Below, one piece after another: positions 42,433 through 49,599 of a stretch of DNA of 50,912 nt. The DNA lies in assembly GCF_902374955.1 (NCBI RefSeq), contig NZ_CABKRX010000092.1:1-50912 (forward strand), read 5' to 3'. Source of the DNA: Bacillus massilioanorexius (lineage in GTDB: Bacteria; Bacillota; Bacilli; Bacillales; DSM-1321). The position numbers and the translations under genes were made by a program. Under the pieces are notes generated by a model. It made no database searches and was not told where the DNA came from. It saw only the letters and a list, made by a program, of their open reading frames with translations. Position 1 is the first letter of the stretch. Every line of letters begins with the position of its first letter.

Positions 42433-42585
42433 GAACATGTGTTCTACTTGTGAAAAACGGGCATTTTTAAACAAGAATGAATGTAAAATCATGGTAGATT
42501 ACACGTTTTTTACATAAAAATACACCCGTAAAATGTAAATTAAATACACTTATTTACAAAATGTAAGCATCCAGAACATTTGTTC
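42433..42585. promoter_or_regulatory. Two LexA-like boxes and a palindrome upstream of the small hydrolase
   Basis: GAACATGTGTTC (42433-42444) and GAACATTTGTTC (42574-42585) both fit the GAAC-N4-GTTC core of the Bacillus LexA (SOS) box, though flanking bases are A/T rather than C/G. Between them lies TTACAAAATGTAA (42554-42566), identical to the palindrome before the HxlR gene. They fill the 309-nt gap 42418-42726. DNA-damage control of the next gene is possible but unproven. Confidence 0.4.
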
Positions 42586-42726
42586 TCAACACTTAAAAAG
42601 CGCATATTTATCAAATTTTTATAAAATGTTAGTAATTATTTTGCTATTTAACGTATTTTTTTTCTTTTTTTGATTAAAATTTGTAAAAGAACTATTTATG
42701 TAAAGAACGGGGAAGGGAAGAGGTAT

Positions 42727-43389
42727 ATGATTGAAAATCAAACATATCATATTCAAGGTTACGAAGATTTTGATCTTACTTATACGTTATTGAAAAATGA
42801 TTCTAAGTCAAATAAACTTGCTATCCTTTTACCTGGATGGGGTTACACCACTCAAAAACCACTTTTTCATTACATTACAGGAATCTACTTAAATAGTCAT
42901 TACGATGTTCTACAGGTTAACTACAAATATGATCAAGATCACTTTGAAGCAAAATCAAAAGAAGAATTCATAACAGCCATTAAATATGACACAAACGCAG
43001 CAATTTCACATTTGTTAGCTAATTCTACGAATAACTATGAACAATTTAATCTAATTGGAAAATCAATTGGTACGATAGCTCTGAGTGATATTTCACAAAA
43101 GGACATATTTAGAAAGGCTAAATTAATTTGGCTAACTCCATTATTAAAAATAGATGAAGTTTTCCAATCTATTACAAATAGAAAACAAAAGAGTTTTTGT
43201 ATAATTGGTGACGCAGATCCAAATTACAATACAAAAAGATTTAATACATTGAAAACTAATTCACATATTAGAACAAAACTAATACCAGGCGTAAATCATA
43301 GCTTAGAATATGATCACAATGTCATAGCATCTATAAAAGAACTCAAAAAAATTATCATTGAAATTGATGAGTTTAAAAATGCCAATTAA
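42727..43389 (+). CDS. Small alpha/beta hydrolase
   Basis: A 220-residue cytoplasmic protein with an alpha/beta-hydrolase core. LLPGWGYTTQKPLFHYIT is the oxyanion loop, LIGKSIGTIAL contains the nucleophile serine (GKSIG), GDADPNYN supplies the acid and NHSLEY the histidine near the C-terminus. There is no lid domain, so it is a minimal esterase- or thioesterase-like enzyme. ATG 42727 follows GGGAAGAGG. It is the last + strand gene before dif. Substrate unknown. Confidence 0.75.
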   Translation: MIENQTYHIQGYEDFDLTYTLLKNDSKSNKLAILLPGWGYTTQKPLFHYITGIYLNSHYDVLQVNYKYDQDHFEAKSKEEFITAIKYDTNAAISHLLANSTNNYEQFNLIGKSIGTIALSDISQKDIFRKAKLIWLTPLLKIDEVFQSITNRKQKSFCIIGDADPNYNTKRFNTLKTNSHIRTKLIPGVNHSLEYDHNVIASIKELKKIIIEIDEFKNAN

Positions 43390-43402
43390 ATTTTTTTCCA
43401 AC

Positions 43403-43437
43403 AAAAAGAACGTTATTAATACGTTCTTTTTTTATTT
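43403..43437 (+). terminator. Terminator after the small hydrolase gene
   Basis: Perfect arms AAAAAGAACGT (43403-43413) and ACGTTCTTTTT (43421-43431), with further T's. Confidence 0.85.
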
Positions 43438-43550
43438 AGAGGAATCATGAGTTATTAAAGAAATATCAAATGTTATTTAAATATTTGTATTTTGTCTCAC
43501 TTTCTTAAGTATACTTGTAGTTTGAGACTAGATTTAGTTGTTTTAGTATT

Positions 43551-43582
<32 letters not shown>

Positions 43583-43626
43583 TGAAAAATATTAATAAAA
43601 TACTAGGTTCCCTATTTCATGATTAG

Positions 43627-43766
43627 TGACACAAAAATGTATACTCAATTTTTATTCAAAGGTCCCCGTTGTGTCAAAATAGTATTTATATGTTTCGATA
43701 GACATTTTTTCTATCCATGCATTCGGAATAATCAAATTATCTAATTATCTAATTCATATTATCTAA
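43627..43766. repeat. Short repeats to the right of dif
   Basis: TGACACAA (43627-43634) and TTGTGTCA (43669-43676) are perfect inverted repeats 34 nt apart. Further on TTATCTAA occurs three times (43737, 43745, 43759). None resembles a known element; they may be noise in AT-rich DNA or marks of past recombination at dif. Confidence 0.35.
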
Positions 43767-43967
43767 TTCATAACATATTGTACTTGAGTTTGATTTCTAA
43801 TCGACTAGTAGGTTTAGTATTATAGTTCAAAACTATACCAACTTTCATAAAATGAGTTCGTTAATTAATATAGCCTAGAAAAATGCGATTAGTTTCTTCT
43901 TTATAAATAATATTCCTATTTTTTAGTTTATTATTCTTCCACTAAACTACTCCAATAGTTTTATAAC

Positions 43968-43992
43968 AAAAAAAGACTACTCATTAGTAGCC
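43968..43992 (-). terminator. Terminator of the VOC gene
   Basis: On the - strand GGCTACT / AGTAGTC with a 4-nt loop is followed by seven T's, 85 nt beyond the VOC stop codon. Confidence 0.65.
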
Positions 43993-44077
43993 TTGATCTT
44001 CAGCTCTAGCTCCCGGTAGTTGAATAAGGAAAAGCAGCTAGAAACAATCTTCCTAAGTACCAAACAACTTAATTCTT

Positions 44078-44431
44078 TTACTGACAAACCCCTAATGGAT
44101 TACCATCTGGGTCATAGAAAGTAAAAAATTTAGTCTTTCCTTCTTCATCTATTGGATTCACCTTGACATTCTGTTCAAGTAAAAAATTGTAAGTTTCTTC
44201 CATATTTTGAGGGATAAAATTATAATATTTTCCCACACCAAAATTATTACTTGGAAATTTCATTGGTTGATGATTTAAGGTTTTTACAAGAAATACTACT
44301 GTTTGAGACTGTTCTGCAATCTTCATCACAGCAGCTTCTTCTTCAATGTAAAGTACTTTAAAACCAAGTATTTCTTCATACCAATTTGCTGACAATTCAG
44401 GGTCTTTTACTGGAATAAAAACTCCTTCCAC
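44078..44431 (-). CDS. VOC-family (glyoxalase-like) protein
   Basis: A 117-residue single vicinal-oxygen-chelate protein, with FIPVKDPELSANWYEEILGF at the N-terminus and FTFYDPDGNPLGVCQ at the C-terminus, the latter with the metal-ligand acid position. Family members include glyoxalases, dioxygenases and antibiotic-binding proteins. The GTG start at 44431 has no good ribosome site. Upstream in the same frame an ATG at 44491 has a fine GAGGGAG site and encodes 13 residues before a TAG at 44452-44450. So the gene may have been truncated at its 5' end, or the upstream ATG begins a separate tiny peptide. Function unknown. Confidence 0.7.
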   Translation of the reverse strand: MEGVFIPVKDPELSANWYEEILGFKVLYIEEEAAVMKIAEQSQTVVFLVKTLNHQPMKFPSNNFGVGKYYNFIPQNMEETYNFLLEQNVKVNPIDEEGKTKFFTFYDPDGNPLGVCQ

Positions 44432-44733
44432 AAAAAATATATATCCATTCTAATTCGATTTAAGAATGTGAAATCCTTTAATAGATATCATATTGAACTC
44501 CCTCGTAAAAATAAGAAATATCTCTTAAATACTCATGTATTCGCAGGATTTCACCCTTTTTCATAGTCCATCGTAGACCAGAATAAAAGATTAGTAGAAC
44601 TTAAATTAACATTTTGAGCTTCTCCTTGCTTTCTTAGATACAGCTTTATTTTTTTTAATATAAAGGTGAGTGTATGCTAAACTACTTAGTTCGTAACGTT
44701 TTGTAATTTTGGTAAATTATTAGCATATAGATT

Positions 44734-44773
44734 AAAAAGCAAGTGAAACTAATTCATAGTTCCCTTGCTTTTT
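44734..44773. terminator. Bidirectional hairpin between VOC and KAS III genes
   Basis: Arms AAAAAGCAAG (44734-44743) and CTTGCTTTTT (44764-44773) would end transcription from either side. It probably terminates the - strand acyl-CoA ligase/KAS III operon. The rest of 44432-44733 shows no gene. Confidence 0.7.
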
Positions 44774-44774
44774 A

Positions 44775-44923
44775 TTAAATTGATTCATAAGTATCAATTA
44801 TTGTTCCAGAATAGTTTACTTTAAAATCATATGGTTCCCCATATCTACTATATACACGTAACCTTCTGAATCTTGTACTAATGCTACCGATGGTAGTAAC
44901 TGATTATTATCAATTTCATTCCC
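44775..44923 (-). pseudogene. C-terminal remnant of an unidentified protein, frameshifted
   Basis: Read on the - strand, GNEIDNNQLLPSVALVQDSE-GYVYIVDMG continues after a one-base shift as EPYDFKVNYSGTIIDTYESI and stop. The two pieces make a coherent C-terminal domain, but nothing upstream extends it and it has no start. It is either a decayed gene or a broken small gene. It lies just after the KAS III gene. Confidence 0.45.
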
Positions 44924-44957
44924 CTATAAGAAGAATAACATGCCTGGCATATTTCAT

Positions 44958-45968
44958 TTAACTCTTTCCTTTCCAACATATAACTGTCGCAGCCCAAGTG
45001 TAACCTGTTCCAGCGCTAACAGCGACAGCAACATCACCTGCCTTTAACTTTCCCTGTTCGTTTGCAAGATGAAGACCAACACATGGATCAAGTGATGACA
45101 TATGACCATAGTTATCTAGATAAATAGCGTTTTCTTCCGATAAATTTAAGGATTGTAAGAGTTGTTTTAACATGGAGCGTTTCGTATGTAGAGGTAACAA
45201 TAATTTAATATCATTTGTTGTTAACCCACTTTTGTGGAGAGCTTGACGGATGACTTTTTCAAAGTTAGGGATGGAAACCGGATCAAGTCTTTCCTTCATA
45301 TTTGAAGGATTTACAACATCGATAAAATGCTGACGTTTTGTAACAGAATCTACACTCGCAAATTGTTTCGACCCTCCAGCAGGTATTCGAACATCTTCCC
45401 AAAAAGAACCATCTGTAATGATAGCGCTTTCTAAAATTTCGCTATTGCTCGCATTTCTGCTAACTAAAGCAGCAGTTCCACCATCAGCAAAATTGAACAT
45501 AAATCGCGATCTTGGATTATCATAATCAAGAATTTGTGATTCCTTACAACCTCCTGCTAAGAGAATATTATTGATACCATCATCTGAACGTAGCATATCT
45601 TTCGCAACTTTTAACGCTATTGGAAAACAAGAACTCACATTCATTATTTCAAATGCATAAGCATTCTTAGCACCAATTTCATGTTGAATTTTATGAGCAC
45701 AAGACCACACATAATAATCTTTATGAGGACTTCCAAAGTAAATGACGACATCAATAGACATCGGCTCGACTTGCTTCAATATAGATTTTGCTGCTTCAAC
45801 AGCTAAATCAGAAGCATGTGTTGAAGAATCAGCGACATGTTTTTGATAAAGACCAAACTTCTCAACAATAATAGATTCAGGTATACCGGTTTTCACTGCT
45901 AAATTAGCCGCTGTTTCAATCCCAGACGGAAAAAAAACACCAGTTTTTTCAATTCCAATATGACTCAT
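44958..45968 (-). CDS. 3-oxoacyl-ACP synthase III (KAS III/FabH)-like condensing enzyme
   Basis: A thiolase-fold condensing enzyme of 336 residues with the KAS III triad: Cys114 in MNVSSCFPIA, His261 in LLPLHTKRS and Asn286 in LDNYGHMSS. The GTGYTWAA segment near the C-terminus is the usual oxyanion loop. It differs from housekeeping FabH: the Cys context is not the DxxAACAGF type, and it lies next to an acyl-CoA ligase rather than fab genes. It could condense acyl-CoA with malonyl-ACP/CoA, or act like HMG-CoA or beta-ketoacyl synthases of secondary metabolism. ATG 45968 follows AAAGGAG. It is the last gene of a three-gene operon. Confidence 0.82.
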   Translation of the reverse strand: MSHIGIEKTGVFFPSGIETAANLAVKTGIPESIIVEKFGLYQKHVADSSTHASDLAVEAAKSILKQVEPMSIDVVIYFGSPHKDYYVWSCAHKIQHEIGAKNAYAFEIMNVSSCFPIALKVAKDMLRSDDGINNILLAGGCKESQILDYDNPRSRFMFNFADGGTAALVSRNASNSEILESAIITDGSFWEDVRIPAGGSKQFASVDSVTKRQHFIDVVNPSNMKERLDPVSIPNFEKVIRQALHKSGLTTNDIKLLLPLHTKRSMLKQLLQSLNLSEENAIYLDNYGHMSSLDPCVGLHLANEQGKLKAGDVAVAVSAGTGYTWAATVICWKGKS

Positions 45969-46065
45969 ATTTCTACTCCTTTCATCAACATCAGACTCTG
46001 TAATCGTTTTACTGCATGAAGCATGCTGACCAATTGTAAATATAGACACCTAATCACCTCTTTTT

Positions 46066-47541
46066 TTATTTAAGGTCTAGTAGATTTTTTTGGACTTTTC
46101 CTGTAGCATTCTTTGGCAATTCTTGTATAAATATAATTTCTTTCGGAATCTTATACTTTGCTAAATAATGCTTACAATGTTCGATAATCACTTCAGAAGT
46201 TAAGAAACTACCCTCCTCTGCAACTACAAACGCTATTGGGACCTCCCCCCATTTCTCATCAATTCTACCAATAACAGCGACCTCACTTATTCCTGATATT
46301 TTATTAAAAACTTGTTCTATTTCAAGTGGATATATATTTTCCCCTCCTGATATAATCATGTCTTTTTTTCTACCAACAATATATACGAAACCTTCTTCAT
46401 CCACACGCGCTAAATCACCTGTATAAAGCCAGCCATTTCGAATCGTTTCTTTCGTTACCTCCGGTCGATTCCAGTATCCCTTCATCACATTAGGACCACT
46501 TATTACAATTTCACCAACGTCCCCTTGCTTAACTAACTTCCCTTCTTGATCGACAAGTTGAAAGTCACAAAAGAGAGCGGGTTTACCAATTGACCCTTTT
46601 TTTCGCATAGCATCTTCTTTTAAAAGCATAAACACAGTAGGCGATGTTTCTGACATGCCAAAACCTTGCCCAAATAAAAATCCTTTTTCAAAAAAGGCAT
46701 CTATTAATTCATGAGGACAAGGAGCACCCCCATTATAAAACCAACGAACGGAAGTTAATTTTCTCAATTCAAATGACGGGGAATGCAATAAAGCATCATG
46801 GATTGCAGGTACCCCCATGACAATAGTAACTTGATGTTCTTCCATCATAGTTAACGCTTTTTCAGGTTCGAATTTACCTGGAATAACTATCGTTCCACCC
46901 ATGAAAAGCGTTGGAAAAGCAAAAAGACCAATTCCTCCAATGTGAAATAATGGAAGTAATACTATCGTTCGGTCATTAGATGTTAAGTTTATTGCTGTAG
47001 TATTATTAATGGCATTCCAAAACATATTAGCCTGCGTCAACACCGCTCCTTTGGGTTTACCTGTTGTGCCAGAAGTATAACAAATCAAATAGGAAGCGTT
47101 TTCATTTATAGGTTCAAAAAAATTATGCTCATTCTCTAAATGATTTACTGAATCTATATCTACTATTACTTGAAGTGATCCATTTTCCTTTAACAATGTG
47201 GCTTCCTTTTTAAATTGTTCTTCACCAAATAAAACCCTCGTTTCACTATCTTGTAATTGAAAGCTAAGTTCATTTATAGTGAGACGAATATTTAATGGCA
47301 CTGCAATACATTCTAACTTTGCAATAGCAAATAATAGTACGATATATTCATAACGATTTTGTGATAAAATCGCTACCCTTTCTCCTGCATTCAACCTAAG
47401 TTCTGCTCTCATAAATGTAGCTGTTTTATTAATTTGCTCATTTAATTCTCTATACGTGATTTGTTTTTTATCTGTAATGATAGCAATGCTTTCTGGATGT
47501 ATAACTGCTCTCTTCTCAATCCAATAGGCAATGCCTTGCAT
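46066..47541 (-). CDS. Acyl-CoA synthetase (AMP-forming)
   Basis: A 491-residue enzyme of the ANL superfamily that activates a carboxylic acid with ATP and CoA. The P-loop-like motif YTSGTTGKPKGA (about 154-165), the adenine-binding GQGFGMSETSP, the hinge motif GWLYTGDLARVDEEGF-VYIVGRKKDMI and the C-terminal lysine in PKNATGKVQKNLL are all present, so it should be active. Length and motifs fit fatty-acid or aromatic-acid CoA ligases such as MenE/FadD-like proteins. It is in one - strand operon, 13 nt after the TetR gene and about 100 nt before the KAS III gene. Confidence 0.88.
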   Translation of the reverse strand: MQGIAYWIEKRAVIHPESIAIITDKKQITYRELNEQINKTATFMRAELRLNAGERVAILSQNRYEYIVLLFAIAKLECIAVPLNIRLTINELSFQLQDSETRVLFGEEQFKKEATLLKENGSLQVIVDIDSVNHLENEHNFFEPINENASYLICYTSGTTGKPKGAVLTQANMFWNAINNTTAINLTSNDRTIVLLPLFHIGGIGLFAFPTLFMGGTIVIPGKFEPEKALTMMEEHQVTIVMGVPAIHDALLHSPSFELRKLTSVRWFYNGGAPCPHELIDAFFEKGFLFGQGFGMSETSPTVFMLLKEDAMRKKGSIGKPALFCDFQLVDQEGKLVKQGDVGEIVISGPNVMKGYWNRPEVTKETIRNGWLYTGDLARVDEEGFVYIVGRKKDMIISGGENIYPLEIEQVFNKISGISEVAVIGRIDEKWGEVPIAFVVAEEGSFLTSEVIIEHCKHYLAKYKIPKEIIFIQELPKNATGKVQKNLLDLK

Positions 47542-47554
47542 AGCTTACCACCCC

Positions 47555-48160
47555 TTATTGATTATTAAGTCCTTGGAATATTAGTATCATTGCTGCATCA
47601 AATGCTTCCTCAGGAACGTCTTGCTTTTCCCAATAAACCCATCTCATTCCCATAAACTGCCCAATAGACATTAAACAGTAAGCGACTGTTTCTTGATCAA
47701 TCTTCTTGAATTCACCTGCTTCCATACCTGCTGATAGGCTTTTAATAAAACCAGCAGCTAATTTATCGTAATACCAGCGATAGATTGATTGATCCACAAC
47801 AACCGCTTGTTGGACAACGCTATACAAATTTGGTCGATTCTTAACCCAATTAAAAAATGCTTGAAAACCTTTTTTCTGCGAATCTTCATAACTAGAACCA
47901 GTTGCCATTTCATCTTTAATCGTTAAACGTAATTCATGACTATATTGACGAATTAATTCATCGAATATATCTTTCTTCGATGGAAAGTAATTATAAAAAG
48001 ATCCATTAGCCATTTGAGCTGCTTGTGTAATATTTACAATAGATGCTTCATAATATCCTTTCTTTCCAAAGACTTCTTCCGCTGCTAATAATAGCTTCTC
48101 TCTTGTTTCGATTCCTTTTTGAGTCAAAGATTTAACATCATGAATTATTTTTTCTGACAT
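47555..48160 (-). CDS. TetR-family regulator of the acyl-CoA ligase/KAS III operon
   Basis: A 201-residue repressor. The N-terminal helix-turn-helix (about 20-65: REKLLLAAEEVFGKKGYYEA, ITQAAQMANGSFYNYFPSKKDI) is typical TetR. The C-terminal ligand domain includes RWVYWEKQDVPEEAFDAAM, like FadR/YsiA-type regulators that bind acyl-CoA. ATG 48160 follows GAGAGGTGATTC; a GTG nine nt earlier lies within that site. As first gene of the operon it probably represses itself and the two enzyme genes, with an acyl-CoA made by the ligase as likely inducer. Confidence 0.88.
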   Translation of the reverse strand: MSEKIIHDVKSLTQKGIETREKLLLAAEEVFGKKGYYEASIVNITQAAQMANGSFYNYFPSKKDIFDELIRQYSHELRLTIKDEMATGSSYEDSQKKGFQAFFNWVKNRPNLYSVVQQAVVVDQSIYRWYYDKLAAGFIKSLSAGMEAGEFKKIDQETVAYCLMSIGQFMGMRWVYWEKQDVPEEAFDAAMILIFQGLNNQ

Positions 48161-48790
48161 ATGAATCACCTCTCACTTTGTATTATAACTACTTTCCAAA
48201 TTATTTCAATTAGTTTTTTGAATTTTATAAATTTAATAAACTAATTTTTAGAAATAATCACCATTTTGTTTTAACAAGTAAACGACAAATAGACCTAAAG
48301 GAGTCATTTTTAGTTCTATTTTTTATTCTTTCAATTATTATGGCTAGGCACTTTGTATATGGATGATAGGTCCTATGATCACACTTTATTGGATATAAAA
48401 TCGAATCTATTACCTACAGTTTAGACAATTAAAGTTCATCATTTCATTTATGTTCTCCCTATATTCTTTCGTTGATTTCATTTCTCACATTGCTTTTTTA
48501 TAACCTTTTTTATGTCTCATCATTCGTACTTTGAATTACTAGCGTAAACTCTAAATAGTGCCTCTGATTTTTCAACATTTAGTTGCATTTTCTTTTTCTC
48601 TTATTGCACTAACCTGTCCTTTTAGCTCCATAAGAAAACTAGATTCTATTACATAAAATCTACGTTATATGACTTGTAGCTAACAAATTTTCACTTCACA
48701 TTTTGTTGATTTAATCTTTATAAATTTAGCAAATCATTCAATTATAATGTATATTATATTCTTTAAAATTATTAAAAATGTGGTGTGTAA
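48161..48790. other. Gene-free stretch upstream of the TetR operon
   Basis: About 630 nt without a convincing gene. On the - strand near 48574-48636 a short frame reads MELKGQVSAIREKENATKC and stops, which may be a remnant. No clear promoter or riboswitch is seen. Confidence 0.4.
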
Positions 48791-49072
48791 ATGGAAAATC
48801 TTAAATTCACTTATCTGTCTTTATATTTTTTTATTCTTAGTATAATAGCATTTCTAATTTATTTTGCAGTTTTATTTTTGGAAGCTTCAACATTCCCGAT
48901 TAGCTTTGGTTTATTGTATTACTTTAATGCTCAAATTGTTTTTATTATTTCTTCAGTTGGTCTGATAATCGCTTTTATGGGTGTCAAAGGACCCTCCATG
49001 ATTTGGAACATTGTATTGAACTTATTGCTCCTTATTTGCTACAAGGTACAACTATATGCATTTTTCTACTAG
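48791..49072 (+). CDS. Small hydrophobic membrane protein of unknown function
   Basis: A 93-residue protein with three membrane segments (about 8-31, 45-65 and 70-90) and a short GVKGPSM loop. The ribosome site is poor (only GTGG before ATG 48791), and it is the only + strand gene right of dif. The composition and continuous frame make it a plausible real gene of the small integral-membrane type, but I recognise no family. Confidence 0.5.
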   Translation: MENLKFTYLSLYFFILSIIAFLIYFAVLFLEASTFPISFGLLYYFNAQIVFIISSVGLIIAFMGVKGPSMIWNIVLNLLLLICYKVQLYAFFY

Positions 49073-49274
49073 GTACTTAAGCTCTGTATTGTTATCGAAA
49101 TAATCACCTCTATTGGATATTTATAAATATATTTGTTTACTGTATTTAAATGCGATAAATAACTAGAACACATTCATTTATCTTACATAATCTAACATTA
49201 CAAGGTAGGAAGAACTGCAACTAGATTCTTTCTTTTAAAATTGTATTACTGAAATTGATTGACTTTTAGATAAT

Positions 49275-49327
49275 AGCCCTTATATTCGTCAGTCACCTAT
49301 TTATTTAACCAATAAAAGGGCTTTTTT
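49275..49327 (+). terminator. Long-loop terminator-like hairpin
   Basis: AGCCCTT (49275-49281) and AAGGGCT (49316-49322) enclose a long loop and are followed by T's. It lies 200 nt after the small membrane protein gene. The remainder of the gap 49073-49599 holds no gene; a small hairpin ATGGAGC / GCTCCAT is at 49403-49422. Confidence 0.5.
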
Positions 49328-49434
49328 GTGTTAACTAGATCCAACCTTACAACCAATTTGCAGGTAATATATACAATATACCTTATACAAAATTTGTTTC
49401 TTATGGAGCTAACCTGCTCCATTTGTGGAATAAC

Positions 49435-49458
49435 AAAAAAGAGCTGATCACAGCTCTT
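49435..49458 (-). terminator. Terminator after the GGDEF-EAL gene
   Basis: Perfect arms AAGAGCTG (49439-49446) and CAGCTCTT (49451-49458) with a 4-nt loop and, on the - strand, a run of T's. It lies about 140 nt beyond the stop codon. Confidence 0.7.
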
Positions 49459-49599
49459 GATATTGAAGTAAAGCACCCGTTCGTATTATTAGCATTGATA
49501 TAAGCTTCTTTCTGTAAAAGCTGAGCCAATTGAAAATAAACTTAAAGTCTACCTTCTAATACAGTTTCTCTATTTAATGTCTTATTTCCATCTCTCAAA

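Noticed and set aside
43494..43529. GTCTCA / TGAGAC inverted repeat left of dif as an insertion-sequence end
   Set aside because: Only 6 bp, no transposase or target duplication nearby.
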